Counted from the stretch's first letter, positions 16,859 to 26,127 are shown. The stretch is DNA of 60,680 nt from Ignavibacterium sp. (GCA_020724775.1 DYGG01000004.1:39610-100289); one strand, 5' to 3'. Translations and numbers: made by a program. The notes: a model not told the origin generated them from the letters alone.

Positions 16859-17588
16859 TGCTCTCCCCTCGCGAAATAAGTGAGATAAAAGTTTCCTGCA
16901 GGTCGGGCTGGTTGTATTTTTTGACCAGTTCCTGGGGATTGCCGATTTCGATTATCTTACCGCGGTGCATGATTGAAATCCGGCGGCAGAACTCGGCTTC
17001 ATCCATATAATGAGTCGTTACGAAAAGCGTGGTGCCTTCGTCGGCCAGACGGTACAATATCTCCCAGAATTTTCGGCGGAAGACCGGGTCGACGCCGCCG
17101 GTCGGCTCATCAAGGAAGAGAATCTGGGGACGATGAAGCAATGACGCCGCCAGGGCGAGCCGCTGGCGCCAGCCGGTCGGCAGAGATTCGGTAGGGCGGT
17201 CAATAAATTCTTTCAGGTCGAGGCTCTCGCTCAGTTCGGCGATTCTCTCTTTCAGGTCGCCGTTGGGAATCTGATAGACCGACCCGTAGAATAGAAGATT
17301 TTCTCGTCCAGTCAGGTCGCGGTACAGGGAGAATTTCTGCGACATATAACCGATGCTCTGTTTGATTTTCTCACTTTCGGTGAAGATATTGTGACCGTTG
17401 ACGGTGCCGGAGCCGGAGGTGGGCAAGAGCAATCCGCAGAGCATCCGGATGGCGGTAGTTTTTCCGGCGCCGTTGGCGCCAAGAAATCCGAAAATCTCCC
17501 CCTTATCAACTGAAAGAGAGATTTCGTCCACCGCTTTGAAGTCGCCGAATTTGCGGGTTAATTTATCGATGGTTACGGCATGCTCCAT
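16851..17588 (-). CDS. ABC transporter ATP-binding protein (second ATPase)
   Basis: 245 residues. Walker A GANGAGKTT (about 36-44), Walker B LFLDEPTGGVDP and the H-loop TTHYMDEAEFC are present. The ABC signature is the variant LPTGWRQRLALA instead of LSGGQ, as in the YbhF/RbbA-type exporters. It sits two bases after the other ATPase gene, and probably forms an asymmetric dimer with it. Confidence 0.92.
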   Translation of the reverse strand: MEHAVTIDKLTRKFGDFKAVDEISLSVDKGEIFGFLGANGAGKTTAIRMLCGLLLPTSGSGTVNGHNIFTESEKIKQSIGYMSQKFSLYRDLTGRENLLFYGSVYQIPNGDLKERIAELSESLDLKEFIDRPTESLPTGWRQRLALAASLLHRPQILFLDEPTGGVDPVFRRKFWEILYRLADEGTTLFVTTHYMDEAEFCRRISIMHRGKIIEIGNPQELVKKYNQPDLQETFISLISRGESNG

Positions 17589-17591
17589 AAT

Positions 17592-18500
17592 TTATCTCCC
17601 CATCAGTTGAATGAAGGTGTCTTCAAGGTCGGGCGGGATTTCGTGGAGGGCATCGCGCTGGATTCCGAGCGTCTCAAGTTGTGAGTCATAATTCTCAAGG
17701 GCGTCATTCTCCGCGACATAGATATGCACCGAAGAACCGAACCGTCGCGAACTCAGCCCGTCAATTTTGCCCAGTTTTTCCATCAGTTCATGTGTCGGAG
17801 TGACATCGGCGCGATAGGCTTTTCCGGAGAATAGACGGGGCAGTTCGGCGGGGGTTCCTTCGGCAAGTTTTTTCCCATCAAAGATAAAAATGGCGCGGTC
17901 CGAAAGAGCCACTTCATCCATATAGGGAGTAGAAACAATGATGGTGGAGCCACTATTCCGAAGTTCTTTCAGTATATCCCAGAACTGACGTCGCGAAAGG
18001 GGGTCAACGCCGGTAGTCGGCTCATCGAGCATAAGGACCTTGGGGTCATGCACCAGGGCGCAACTGAGAGCCAGTTTCTGTTTCATCCCGCCCGAAAGAG
18101 CGCCGGCGCGACGGTCATAAAATGGTCCCAGTCCGGAGAATTGATAGAGATGCTTTTTCTTCTCGGAGAACTCTTTCTTTTTTAGTCCAAACATTCCGGC
18201 ATAGAAAAAGAGATTCTCTTCAACGGAAAGGTCGGGATAAAGGGAGAAGTTCTGCGGCATATATCCCAGGTGCGGTTTGACTTTATCAAATTCGCGGGAG
18301 ACGTTATATCCCGAGACGGCAATAGAGCCGCTATCGTAGTTTAGCAAGCCGCAAACGGAGCGGAAAATGGAAGTCTTCCCGGCGCCGTCGGGACCGACCA
18401 GCGCCAGTATTTCGCCCTCGTTGGCGCTGAAGTTGAAATTATCGACGGCGATGATGGAGCCGTATCGCTTGCTCAGATTTTCGACGACGACGACGTTCAT
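17592..18500 (-). CDS. ABC transporter ATP-binding protein (first ATPase)
   Basis: 302 residues. Walker A GPDGAGKTS (about 36-44), signature LSGGMKQKLAL, Walker B VLMLDEPTTGVDP and a switch-region STPYMDEV in which the usual His is Pro/Tyr. The C-terminal 80 residues form an extra regulatory domain of the CcmA/YbhF type. The start overlaps the membrane-fusion gene's stop by four bases. In some species both ATPase halves are fused; here they are two genes. Confidence 0.92.
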   Translation of the reverse strand: MNVVVVENLSKRYGSIIAVDNFNFSANEGEILALVGPDGAGKTSIFRSVCGLLNYDSGSIAVSGYNVSREFDKVKPHLGYMPQNFSLYPDLSVEENLFFYAGMFGLKKKEFSEKKKHLYQFSGLGPFYDRRAGALSGGMKQKLALSCALVHDPKVLMLDEPTTGVDPLSRRQFWDILKELRNSGSTIIVSTPYMDEVALSDRAIFIFDGKKLAEGTPAELPRLFSGKAYRADVTPTHELMEKLGKIDGLSSRRFGSSVHIYVAENDALENYDSQLETLGIQRDALHEIPPDLEDTFIQLMGR

Positions 18501-19387
18501 TTTATCTCCGCGGAAATTGGCATTCCTATCTTGAGGGCTCCCTCGGGATTGGGAACCATGATTTTGACGGCATAGACCAGGTCGGCGCGGGCTTCCTTGG
18601 TCTGGACATTTTTCGGGGTGAACTCCGCTTCGGAAGATATCCAGGAGACAAATCCATTCAGCGGTTCCGAGCGACCATCCTCCGGGTCGATATAGGCGGC
18701 GGCGCCGAGGGAGAAACGAGTGAGTTCCGATGGCGGCAGATAGATTTTGACCCAGACGGTATCGAGTTTGGCAATACGGAGCAACTGTTTGCCGGGAGTG
18801 ACCAATTCGCCGGCTTCGACATACTTATTGACCACGATTCCGGATTTCGGCGATACCGGAAAGCAGTCGGAGAACTGCTTTTTAAGCAGGTCGATAGAGG
18901 CCTCGGCGCGGGTCAATTCAGCGGCGGTGGCGTCATAGGCAGCGACCGCCTGTTGGCGCGCCAGTTGTGCCAGATTGAAAGCGGTTTCGGCTTTGTCATA
19001 TTGCTGTTGATTGGCGGAGCCGCTCTTGATAAGGGCCGAAACGCGCTCGAATTCTTTCCGGGCGAGTTCCCGATTCTGGTCGGCCTGCTCGATAGCCAGG
19101 GAGGCGGTGCGGAGACGGGTCGCTACCGTTTTTCTGACAGCCTCGGCCTCCTGCAGTCGGAGTCGGATGGTTATGGTATCAATTATGCCAATGGTATCGC
19201 CGGTCGCAATGCTGTCCCCTTCCTCGAAGAAAAGGGCTTTCAGTTGTCCGGCCGTCTCGGCCGCGAGGGTTACCTCGGTCGCTTCGATGAGCCCGGAGCC
19301 GCCGGGGATTTCGTTATCTTTGCTGCAGGAAGACAGCAGGAATGCCAGCGGCAATGTCATGATTATAAAGAGACTGTTCTTACTCAT
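18497..19387 (-). CDS. HlyD-family periplasmic adaptor (membrane fusion lipoprotein)
   Basis: 296 residues. The N-terminus is a lipoprotein signal with lipobox LLSSC (Cys near residue 21). A biotinyl-lipoyl domain (TAGQLKALFFEEGDSIATGDTIG), a long alpha-helical hairpin (about 75-160), and the return lipoyl strand FPVSPKSGIVVNKYVEAGELVTPGKQLLRIA follow. It links the inner-membrane ABC complex to TolC. The start is ATG at 19387, with GGAGGA seven bases upstream, overlapping the tolC-like stop; an upstream TTG/ATG at 19402 lacks this spacing. Confidence 0.92.
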   Translation of the reverse strand: MSKNSLFIIMTLPLAFLLSSCSKDNEIPGGSGLIEATEVTLAAETAGQLKALFFEEGDSIATGDTIGIIDTITIRLRLQEAEAVRKTVATRLRTASLAIEQADQNRELARKEFERVSALIKSGSANQQQYDKAETAFNLAQLARQQAVAAYDATAAELTRAEASIDLLKKQFSDCFPVSPKSGIVVNKYVEAGELVTPGKQLLRIAKLDTVWVKIYLPPSELTRFSLGAAAYIDPEDGRSEPLNGFVSWISSEAEFTPKNVQTKEARADLVYAVKIMVPNPEGALKIGMPISAEIK

Positions 19388-20684
19388 TTGTGAATCCTCC
19401 AAAAATGCGGCTGTCGCCGACGGCGTAAAGGTATTCTGATTCAGCCAGATAATAATTTATGACTGAAACCTGGTATAACTGCTCGGCGGCGGTAAGTTCC
19501 GCTTCCAGTTCCAGAAGGCGATTGATACTGATTTCGCCCGCTTTATGTTTTTCCTGGCCGAGTCGATATTTGCGGGTGGCAATATCGTACTCGGTCCTTG
19601 AGATGACGAAGTTTTGAAAGGCGCGCTTGAGATTGTTGCGCGCCAGGTCAGCCTGCAGGGTCAACTGCTCTTTGACTTTTTCGCGAGCCATTTGTGATGA
19701 GAACATTGCCTGTCCCGCGGAGCGAGTGGAATGAATGGTCTTTCCCCCCAGGTTGAATTCCCAGTTGAGAGTCACTCCGGCATGAAAATAATCGTTCCAT
19801 TCGGCGTTGAATAAATCGCGATTCGGTTTTCCCGCGGAATATCCTACGTAGCCGCTGACGGTGGGGAAGAGACCGGCGCGGTTGATGCCGACCAGATGTT
19901 TTGAGATTTTCACCCGGCTGTCGCTCTGCTTCAGTTCCGGGCGAACGATTTCTGTTTTCTCGGGGCTTATTGTCCGGGTTTCATCCGGGAGCGGTATCTC
20001 CTCAGCCGGTAGAATCTCGCTTTCTGCATCCAGTCCGGTAACCTGCGCCAGCAGAATGGAACTGTTGCGGAAGGTGGTTTCGTATTCGACCAGGGTCTGT
20101 TTCCCCTTTTGGTAGGCGAGCGAAGCATCAAGGATATCGACCGAATCGGCCATGCCGACAGCATGCAGATTATCGACATCTTTCTGAATGATGCCGATTC
20201 TCTGAAGGGAGGCGTCGGCGGTCCGGACCAGATGACTCGACATGATGAGGCCGAGATAAGCCCGGCGCGCCATATAAGCGGCGTTAAGCCGTTCGGCTTC
20301 CAGCCCGTAGGAGCGAAAATTCAGATTTTCTTTCTGAATGTCAATCTGAGCCGAGAGCCGTCCGCCGGTGTACAACGGCAGCGAGAGGCGCACGTCGGTC
20401 TGATAATTCTCATTCGACCCTAACTCAATAGTTCGGGTCGGAAGGAGTGAGACAGTCTGAAGTTCATCGATATAAAAAGTGGCGGCATTAAGCGAAATGA
20501 CGGGGAATCGTCCGGAACGGGCCGCCTGGTGTTCGGAGGCGGCCGCGGCAGAGTCGTAGCGGGAGGACTTCAGACTGAAAGAGTGCTCCTGCGACATCGT
20601 GATAGCCTCTTCCAGAGTCAGTTTCACCTGCGCCTGGGAAGTTGATGCCAGCATCAGCAGTAATAGTGCGACAAGGTATTTCAT
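19380..20684 (-). CDS. TolC-family outer-membrane efflux protein
   Basis: 434 residues from ATG at 20684, giving a clear signal peptide (KYLVALLLLMLASTSQA). Two OEP repeats with long amphipathic helices follow (about 25-230 and 235-425), the usual trimeric TolC tunnel subunit. ATG at 20693 is an alternative start. The gene begins directly after the tetR stop (TAG), so the two are coupled, and it overlaps the adaptor gene at its end. Confidence 0.92.
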   Translation of the reverse strand: MKYLVALLLLMLASTSQAQVKLTLEEAITMSQEHSFSLKSSRYDSAAAASEHQAARSGRFPVISLNAATFYIDELQTVSLLPTRTIELGSNENYQTDVRLSLPLYTGGRLSAQIDIQKENLNFRSYGLEAERLNAAYMARRAYLGLIMSSHLVRTADASLQRIGIIQKDVDNLHAVGMADSVDILDASLAYQKGKQTLVEYETTFRNSSILLAQVTGLDAESEILPAEEIPLPDETRTISPEKTEIVRPELKQSDSRVKISKHLVGINRAGLFPTVSGYVGYSAGKPNRDLFNAEWNDYFHAGVTLNWEFNLGGKTIHSTRSAGQAMFSSQMAREKVKEQLTLQADLARNNLKRAFQNFVISRTEYDIATRKYRLGQEKHKAGEISINRLLELEAELTAAEQLYQVSVINYYLAESEYLYAVGDSRIFGGFTNE

Positions 20685-20694
20685 AATCACCATC

Positions 20695-21333
20695 CTATCG
20701 GGCAATAAGGCCGTAGAGGAAAAGGTCCACCACTTCCTTCGCCCGCTTATCACGGAATTCCTGTTCATCTTTTATCTCCCAAACAGAGTTAAGAATTGGC
20801 GCTGCCATATAGTAGAAAATGTTCATTCCGATAAACGATATTATGGCGTGGGTACTGTCGCGGTCGCTTATTTGACCGGTACTTTTGCCTTTCTCGATGA
20901 AGTTTCGCAGACGTTGAGAAAGTCCCCGCTGCATGATTTCGGAGGTGAAGGCGGAGCGAAGCCTCTCCCCTCCTGAAGCCAGTTCGCGCAGGAATATGGG
21001 GATGAATTTCTGGCGCTGGTCAAACGCTCTTTGATAAAAGGTGGCGATCTTGCGCAGCGCTTCTTCAATAGAATCACTTTCGATGACTACCTGCTCGACA
21101 AAGGCGCCGATATGGGTCAGATGCTCTCGAATCACCTCCTGATAAAGATTCTCTTTGCTCCGGAAATGATAATAGAGCATTGCTTTATTGACTCCGGCAC
21201 TGACGGCGATACGGTCGACGCGAGAACCCTCGAGCCCGTATCGGGCGAACTCGTCACGAGCCGCCTCGAAGATTTTCTGGGCGCTCTCTTTTTCGAGGAT
21301 CTTCTCGGTCTGCTGAATTTTCTGTTGCTCCAT
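20695..21333 (-). CDS. TetR/AcrR-family transcriptional regulator of the efflux operon
   Basis: 212 residues. The N-terminal HTH reads EFARYGLEGSRVDRIAVSAGVNKAMLYYHFRSKENLYQEV (about 30-70), followed by a helical ligand-binding domain. It is the first gene of the operon and probably represses it, releasing DNA on binding a drug-like effector. ATG at 21333 is chosen; a TTG at 21345 is possible but lies in the probable operator. Confidence 0.92.
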   Translation of the reverse strand: MEQQKIQQTEKILEKESAQKIFEAARDEFARYGLEGSRVDRIAVSAGVNKAMLYYHFRSKENLYQEVIREHLTHIGAFVEQVVIESDSIEEALRKIATFYQRAFDQRQKFIPIFLRELASGGERLRSAFTSEIMQRGLSQRLRNFIEKGKSTGQISDRDSTHAIISFIGMNIFYYMAAPILNSVWEIKDEQEFRDKRAKEVVDLFLYGLIAR

Positions 21334-21343
21334 TGCTTTATCC

Positions 21344-21368
21344 AACTATTTAGTTTAACTATCCAGTT
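21344..21368. promoter_or_regulatory. Candidate TetR operator (two 12-mers)
   Basis: AACTATTTAGTT (21344-21355) and AACTATCCAGTT (21357-21368) are near-palindromic 12-mers repeated with a 13-bp period, 11 bp upstream of the regulator's ATG. The placement fits autorepression of the operon. Confidence 0.6.
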
Positions 21369-21493
21369 ATTTAATCATTATAACGGAAATGTCAAGGGAA
21401 AAGTTCCAGAAAAAAACGCAAAAACGCTATGCGATTGAATTTAAATGACTTACGGTGCCAAATGGGGAGAAAGACGGATACTGTTTACGCCGA

Positions 21494-22459
21494 CTACCGG
21501 CATTTTTCGACCTGTATGGTGGTATGCACCAGCCCGATGTCTTCTGGAAGCAGGCCTTTGTAATGTTCGGAGTCGCGGGGATTGGAAGCAATTATCACTA
21601 TTTCGCCGGCATATATTTCCGGGCCGACCGCCCAGATATGCAGGTCAGAAATCAGGGCATCGGAGCCGGACTCGATGGCTTCATGAATTCTTTCGTTTAT
21701 CTCCGGCGGGACTTTCATATCGAGCAGGACATGTCCCGAGGCGCGCAACAACCCCAGCGACCAGCGGGTAACCAGAGCGGCGCCGACCAGCCCCATAAAG
21801 GGGTCGAGCCATCGCTGACCGAAATATTTCCCCGCCAGCAAAGCAAAGATTGCCAGAAGTGAGGTCAGAGTGTCGGCGAGAATATGAAGATATGCCGACC
21901 AGAGGTTATGGTCGGACTTAAGAGAGTGGTGGTGTTTTTTATGAGCGTGATGATGGTGCTCTGAGTGAGAATGCCCCGAGCCGTGGTGATTATCGGAATG
22001 ACCGTTCCCGCGCAGGATTAGAAGGGAGAGGCCATTGACCACCAGGCCTATTACGGCCACCAAGATTGCCTGATTGAATTCGATCGGAACCGGGGAGAAC
22101 AACCGCTTGATACTTTCAACCGCCATGATAAGGGCAAAAACTATCAACAGAACGGCGCTGGCAAAGGCGGCCAGGGAGTTGACTTTTCCGGTGCCAAAAT
22201 TGAACCGTTTATCGGCGGCATGCCGTCGGGTATAGAAATAAGCAAAAGCGGTTATGGCGAGGGCGGAGGCGTGGGAACCCATATGAAGGCCGTCCGCCAG
22301 AAGAGCCATAGAGCCATAGATGATGCCGGCGGTGATTTCCACCGCCATGGTGATGGCGGTGACAATAATGACGACCATGGTCCGTTTTTCGCCGGCGCGG
22401 GGGATATCCTGCCCGAAAGTATGACTGTGCCGAAATGGCTCGATAGATTTAGTGTGCAT
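21494..22459 (-). CDS. Cation diffusion facilitator (DmeF/CzcD-like Zn/Co/Ni exporter)
   Basis: 321 residues, starting MHTKSIEPFRHSHTFGQD as DmeF-like CDF proteins do. Six transmembrane helices hold the site residues D56/H59 (LLADGLH) and H192/D196 (HILADTL). A cytosolic His-rich loop at 153-184 has about 15 histidines, and the C-terminal cytoplasmic domain has SDLHIWAVG. It exports divalent metals in exchange for protons. It is the third gene after two small genes (20-bp gap). Its first 24 codons are duplicated at 26450-26520, where they are fused to a peptidase fragment. Confidence 0.93.
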   Translation of the reverse strand: MHTKSIEPFRHSHTFGQDIPRAGEKRTMVVIIVTAITMAVEITAGIIYGSMALLADGLHMGSHASALAITAFAYFYTRRHAADKRFNFGTGKVNSLAAFASAVLLIVFALIMAVESIKRLFSPVPIEFNQAILVAVIGLVVNGLSLLILRGNGHSDNHHGSGHSHSEHHHHAHKKHHHSLKSDHNLWSAYLHILADTLTSLLAIFALLAGKYFGQRWLDPFMGLVGAALVTRWSLGLLRASGHVLLDMKVPPEINERIHEAIESGSDALISDLHIWAVGPEIYAGEIVIIASNPRDSEHYKGLLPEDIGLVHTTIQVEKCR

Positions 22460-22479
22460 AAAAGTGATAAGAAGAAGTC

Positions 22480-22812
22480 TCAGTATCTCTTACGGGCGGC
22501 ATAAGCGAAAAAGAGAAAATATTTACGCCACTGCTCATCGGTGGAGCGATATTGATTTTCGCCCATAAAACTGTCGAGGAGGACCTCCTTGAGCCGGACC
22601 AGTTCACGCAAGCGGCGGCGATTTCTTGGGTCATCTATGGTCAAATAGAGAAGTTCCAGGGCGCGCTCGAAAGCCATCTGAGAATAGGCGGCATTCTCTT
22701 TTTTCTTCCAGTTTATAGCCCGCTCAATTTCGCTTCCGATGTTGCCCATCTGCTCGGCGAAAGTAAATTCCTGCCATCGTCCCGCGGCCAATTCCTGGTG
22801 CTGGAAATTCAT
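22480..22812 (-). CDS. Conserved hypothetical protein, DUF5674 partner (copy 1)
   Basis: 110 residues, soluble, helical, with an acidic and aromatic pattern (AGRWQEFTFAEQMGNIGSEIERAINWKKK near 10-40; RRRLRELVRLKEVLLDSFMGENQYRSTDEQWRKYFLFFAYAAR at the C-terminus). Relatives of this protein are found beside DUF5674 proteins in many uncultured bacteria; the function is unknown. The start overlaps the DUF5674 stop as ATGA (22809-22812), so the two are translated together. The small overlapping two-gene layout resembles a toxin-antitoxin pair, but nothing in the sequences proves it. Confidence 0.8.
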   Translation of the reverse strand: MNFQHQELAAGRWQEFTFAEQMGNIGSEIERAINWKKKENAAYSQMAFERALELLYLTIDDPRNRRRLRELVRLKEVLLDSFMGENQYRSTDEQWRKYFLFFAYAARKRY

Positions 22813-23150
22813 CGTCTAATCTTTCGGGTGACCGTCTGCACGATTTTCTCTCTTATGATGGGGTCTTCCACCTCACGGCGCCGATTTCCCTGCCAGGGGC
22901 GGATATTCATCAGAGAATCAAACTCAATGAATTCAGACTCAGGCAGTTCAGGATAGAGATTAATTCCCCAGAGGTCTGACTGCTTGGAACCATCTTCAAT
23001 TAGAAAATATTCCAGGTCGGAATGAAGTTCTGAATCAAGTGCCAACAAGTCACGCTCGATGTCAACGACCGCTTTGACAAGATTACCATAAGAGGCAATC
23101 GACATCTGTTTCAAGTCTTTGAGGTCAATAGAATTTCGGACAATTAACAT
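22809..23150 (-). CDS. DUF5674 family protein (copy 1)
   Basis: 113 residues. The conserved core is NLVKAVVDIERDLLALDSELHSDLE, then GSKQSDLWGINLYP and FIEFDSLMNIRPWQGNRRREVEDP (residues 23-95). These are the family's invariant acidic/aromatic motifs; no function is established. It is the first gene of the three-gene unit leading into the CDF exporter. An identical copy is at 26870-27211. Confidence 0.85.
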   Translation of the reverse strand: MLIVRNSIDLKDLKQMSIASYGNLVKAVVDIERDLLALDSELHSDLEYFLIEDGSKQSDLWGINLYPELPESEFIEFDSLMNIRPWQGNRRREVEDPIIREKIVQTVTRKIRR

Positions 23151-23240
23151 GGCGTCAATAGAGACTTTCTTCCTTTTGTTGAGCCAGATGCCAGATTAAT
23201 TGAAAACTTGGGGATTGTCAAGATTGTCCGGCGGGCGACC

Positions 23241-23300
23241 GGGTGAAGAATCCCGCCGGTGGCGGGACTCTACCAGCCGAGCTATAATCTGGAAATAAAA
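23241..23300 (-). repeat. tRNA-like hairpin module (degenerate)
   Basis: Read on the minus strand: AGCTCGGCTGGTAGAG, as in the D-arm region of a tRNA, followed by the perfect hairpin TCCCGCC-ACC-GGCGGGA and then TTCTTCACCC. It has the same layout as the units at 27686-27853 but diverged sides, and there is no T-arm or acceptor 3' strand, so it is not a tRNA. It abuts the end of the 849-bp duplication. The remaining DNA to 23440 shows nothing I can name. Confidence 0.7.
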
Positions 23301-23440
23301 GCTCCCCTTTTGCAACCCTTTTCATAACCGTTCTCGTTCTCCAGCAGTTAACCGAGAACCATTGATATCAATCGGATATCAAAAATCAGCCCGCTGCAGG
23401 TGAGGCGGAAGCGGCGTTAAGCCCCATTTCACCTTATCCA

Positions 23441-26119
23441 TTACGCCTCTGTATCCCTATTTCTCGACCGCTTAATTGCCTTTTCAATCTCCACCGCCAG
23501 AAAGACGATGGTTGAAAGCAGAATCGTTATGGCAAGCTCCCTGGCAGTGAGCGGTTCGGTTTTAAAAATGGGGTTCAGAAACGGCACGTAGATCGTGGTC
23601 ATCTGAAGGGCGAAGGTCAGCAGGACGGCCCCGAGAAGCGGTTTGTTGGTCCTCTGCTTGAAGAAAGATTCCTGTTCGGATCGAATGGCCAGCACGTGTC
23701 CCATCTGACTCAGGCAGAGGACGGTGAAGACCATGGTTTGCCAATGGGTCTGGCTGCTGTCAATGAACAAAACCTGGGTCAGGATGGAAACGGCGCCCAT
23801 GAGCAGTCCGACCCAGATGATGTGGGTGCCGAGACCTTTGGCGAAAATGCTTTCCTTCGGGTGCCGGGGAGGGCGGCGCATGATGCTGCTTTCTCCCGGC
23901 TCGGCGGCCAGGGCCAGACCGGGGACGCCGTCGGTGACAAGGTTGATCCACAAGATGTGGATCGGCAATAGGGGAATGGGCAGACCAAGGAAGGGCGCCA
24001 GAAAAATGGTGAAGATTTCGCCCGAATTACTGGTCATGGTGTACTTGATGAACTTGCGGATGTTGTCGAAGATGCGCCGGCCTTCCCGGACAGCTTTGAC
24101 AATGGTGGCAAAGTTGTCGTCCAGCAGAATCATGTGGGAGGCTTCTTTGGATACATCGGTACCGTTAATACCCATGGCCACCCCGATATCCGCCCGTTTC
24201 AAAGCCGGAGCATCATTGACCCCGTCCCCGGTCATCGCAACAAAATGCCCCTTATCTTGCAGGGCCTTGACGATCTTGAGCTTCTGTTCAGGAGCGACCC
24301 GGGCGTAGACCCGTATCTTTTCAACCCGATGTTCAAATTCTTCCAAAGGAAGCTGCGCGAGCTCCCGGCCGGTCATGACGGCCTCTCCCTTCCCGCTGAT
24401 GATCCCGACCCGTCTGGCAATAACCCCGGCGGTCAGCGGGTGGTCCCCTGTGATCATCACCGGCTGGATGCCTGCGGACCGGCACATGGCAACCGACTCC
24501 GTCGCTTCAGGCCGTGGCGGATCCATCATGCCGACGATCCCGATAAACACCAGCCCTGCTTCCGCTTGTTCCGAAGTCAGCGGCTCTGGCAGAGCCTCCC
24601 ACACCCGCATGGCGAAACCCAATGTTCTCAGCCCGTCGCCGGCAATCTGCTCAGTAGTCTCCAAGACTTTCGATCGATTGACTTCTTCCATACCCTCATA
24701 GGTCAAGGCCTTTTCGGAGCGCTCTATTATTTCCTCAACCGCCCCCTTGGTGAAAGAAACGATCCGGCCGTTTTCCCAGGGATGAAACGTGGTCATGAGT
24801 TTTCGATCCGAGTCGAATGGGATTTCAGCCAGCCTGGGGTGTTTTTCGTCAAGTCTCTCGCGAAGGCAGCCTTTCTCCCGGGCCAGGTCAAACAAGGCCG
24901 TTTCGGTCGGATCACCGATCACGCCGCCTGAGGCATCAACACGGACGTCGTTACAAAGGGCCAGGGCGTTGAGTAGCAACTCTGAGGGTTTCGTGCCGCA
25001 CAGCGAAACCGCGGCGGCTTCCTCTCGGCCCACGGCCGGCATTTCTTTGGTTGGGAACGGCCTGCCGCCTGCGTAGACCTTTTCCACGGTCATGCGATTC
25101 AAAGTCAGGGTTCCGGTCTTGTCGGAGCAGATATAGGTTACCGATCCCAGCGTCTCCACGGCCGGTAATTTTCGGATCAACGCGTGCTGCTTGACCAACT
25201 TCTTGGCGCCCAGGGCCAGTGAGATGGTGATGACGGCAGGCAGGGCTTCCGGAATTGCGGCCACCGCAAGCGATATAGCCGTGAGTAGCATCAAGAGCGG
25301 AGGCTCTCCTCGAAGGAGGCCCGCAACAAAAACGATGGCACAAATGGCCAGAACCGCATAGGCAAGCTTCTTACCGAAAGAGGTCAGCCGTTTCTGTAGC
25401 GGCGTCCGTCCCTCGTCCTGGTCTTGGAGCAGGGCGGCGATCCGTCCCAGTTCCGTGCGCATCCCGGTGGCCGCCACAAGGCCCCGCCCCCGGCCGTAGG
25501 TGACCAGGGTGCCTTTATAGGCCATGTTTTTCCGGTCTCCGATGGACAGGTCCGTTTCACTGAGCGTAGCGCTATCCTTTTCCACCGGCACGGACTCACC
25601 CGTCAAGGTCGCCTCATCGATTCGAATCTGGATCGTTTCCGTCAGCCGGATATCGGCCGGCACCACGTTGCCGGCCTCCAGGATCACCAGGTCACCGGGA
25701 ACGAGGAGTTCCGCTGAGATCGATTCGGTTCGTCCATCCCGAATGACAGTCGCCGAGGAGGTTGCAAGTTTTTTCAGCGCGGCCATGGCCTTTTCAGCCC
25801 GGTATTCCTGAACAAACCCAAGCACGGCGTTCAGCAGCACAATTACGGCGATGGCGATGGTATCCACCGGGTCGCCGATCACGCCGGCCACGACGGCGGC
25901 GGCGATCAGCACCATAATCATAAAATCCTTGAACTGATCAAAAAACATCATCCACAAGGATTTGTGTTTCTTCTCGATCAGTTCGTTGGGACCATAGTGC
26001 TCGAAGCGTCGACGGGCCTCTTCGGAAACAAGGCCCATATCGGATGATTGCAGTTTCTCCAGCACCTCTTTCGGATCAAACTGGTGCCAGTGAATCGATT
26101 CATTTCCCTTTGTGTTCAT
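23441..26119 (-). CDS. P-type cation-transporting ATPase (type II, Ca2+-ATPase-like)
   Basis: 892 residues, complete. Motifs in order: N-terminal cation-ATPase domain, TLTGES actuator loop, M4 motif AAIPEALPAVITISLALGAKKL, phosphorylation motif CSDKTGTLTLNRM, KGA nucleotide site, TGDGVNDAPALKRADIGVAMG hinge, and M6 segment WINLVTDGVPGLALAAEP. PEALP in M4 and N..D in M6 point to the type II (SERCA/PMR1-like) group; Ca2+ is most likely, but Mn2+ or others are possible. ATG at 26119 is preferred over the upstream frame start at 26164, which overlaps the chimeric gene. The gene is richer in G and C than its neighbours and lies inside the duplication, so it was probably acquired. Confidence 0.92.
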   Translation of the reverse strand: MNTKGNESIHWHQFDPKEVLEKLQSSDMGLVSEEARRRFEHYGPNELIEKKHKSLWMMFFDQFKDFMIMVLIAAAVVAGVIGDPVDTIAIAVIVLLNAVLGFVQEYRAEKAMAALKKLATSSATVIRDGRTESISAELLVPGDLVILEAGNVVPADIRLTETIQIRIDEATLTGESVPVEKDSATLSETDLSIGDRKNMAYKGTLVTYGRGRGLVAATGMRTELGRIAALLQDQDEGRTPLQKRLTSFGKKLAYAVLAICAIVFVAGLLRGEPPLLMLLTAISLAVAAIPEALPAVITISLALGAKKLVKQHALIRKLPAVETLGSVTYICSDKTGTLTLNRMTVEKVYAGGRPFPTKEMPAVGREEAAAVSLCGTKPSELLLNALALCNDVRVDASGGVIGDPTETALFDLAREKGCLRERLDEKHPRLAEIPFDSDRKLMTTFHPWENGRIVSFTKGAVEEIIERSEKALTYEGMEEVNRSKVLETTEQIAGDGLRTLGFAMRVWEALPEPLTSEQAEAGLVFIGIVGMMDPPRPEATESVAMCRSAGIQPVMITGDHPLTAGVIARRVGIISGKGEAVMTGRELAQLPLEEFEHRVEKIRVYARVAPEQKLKIVKALQDKGHFVAMTGDGVNDAPALKRADIGVAMGINGTDVSKEASHMILLDDNFATIVKAVREGRRIFDNIRKFIKYTMTSNSGEIFTIFLAPFLGLPIPLLPIHILWINLVTDGVPGLALAAEPGESSIMRRPPRHPKESIFAKGLGTHIIWVGLLMGAVSILTQVLFIDSSQTHWQTMVFTVLCLSQMGHVLAIRSEQESFFKQRTNKPLLGAVLLTFALQMTTIYVPFLNPIFKTEPLTARELAITILLSTIVFLAVEIEKAIKRSRNRDTEA

Positions 26120-26127
26120 GGTCTTAA

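Larger units (their letters stand above)
22392..23240. repeat. 849-bp direct duplication, copy 1
   Basis: Matches 26453-27301 at a constant offset of 4061 bp, apparently without differences where I compared. It contains the CDF 5' end, the 110-residue gene and the DUF5674 gene. The left end is just after a short shared TTTC; the right end lies in a tRNA-like hairpin module. Confidence 0.95.

Noticed and set aside
23241-23300. A second tRNA gene
   Set aside because: Only a D-arm-like part is present; anticodon stem, T-arm and acceptor pairing are missing.
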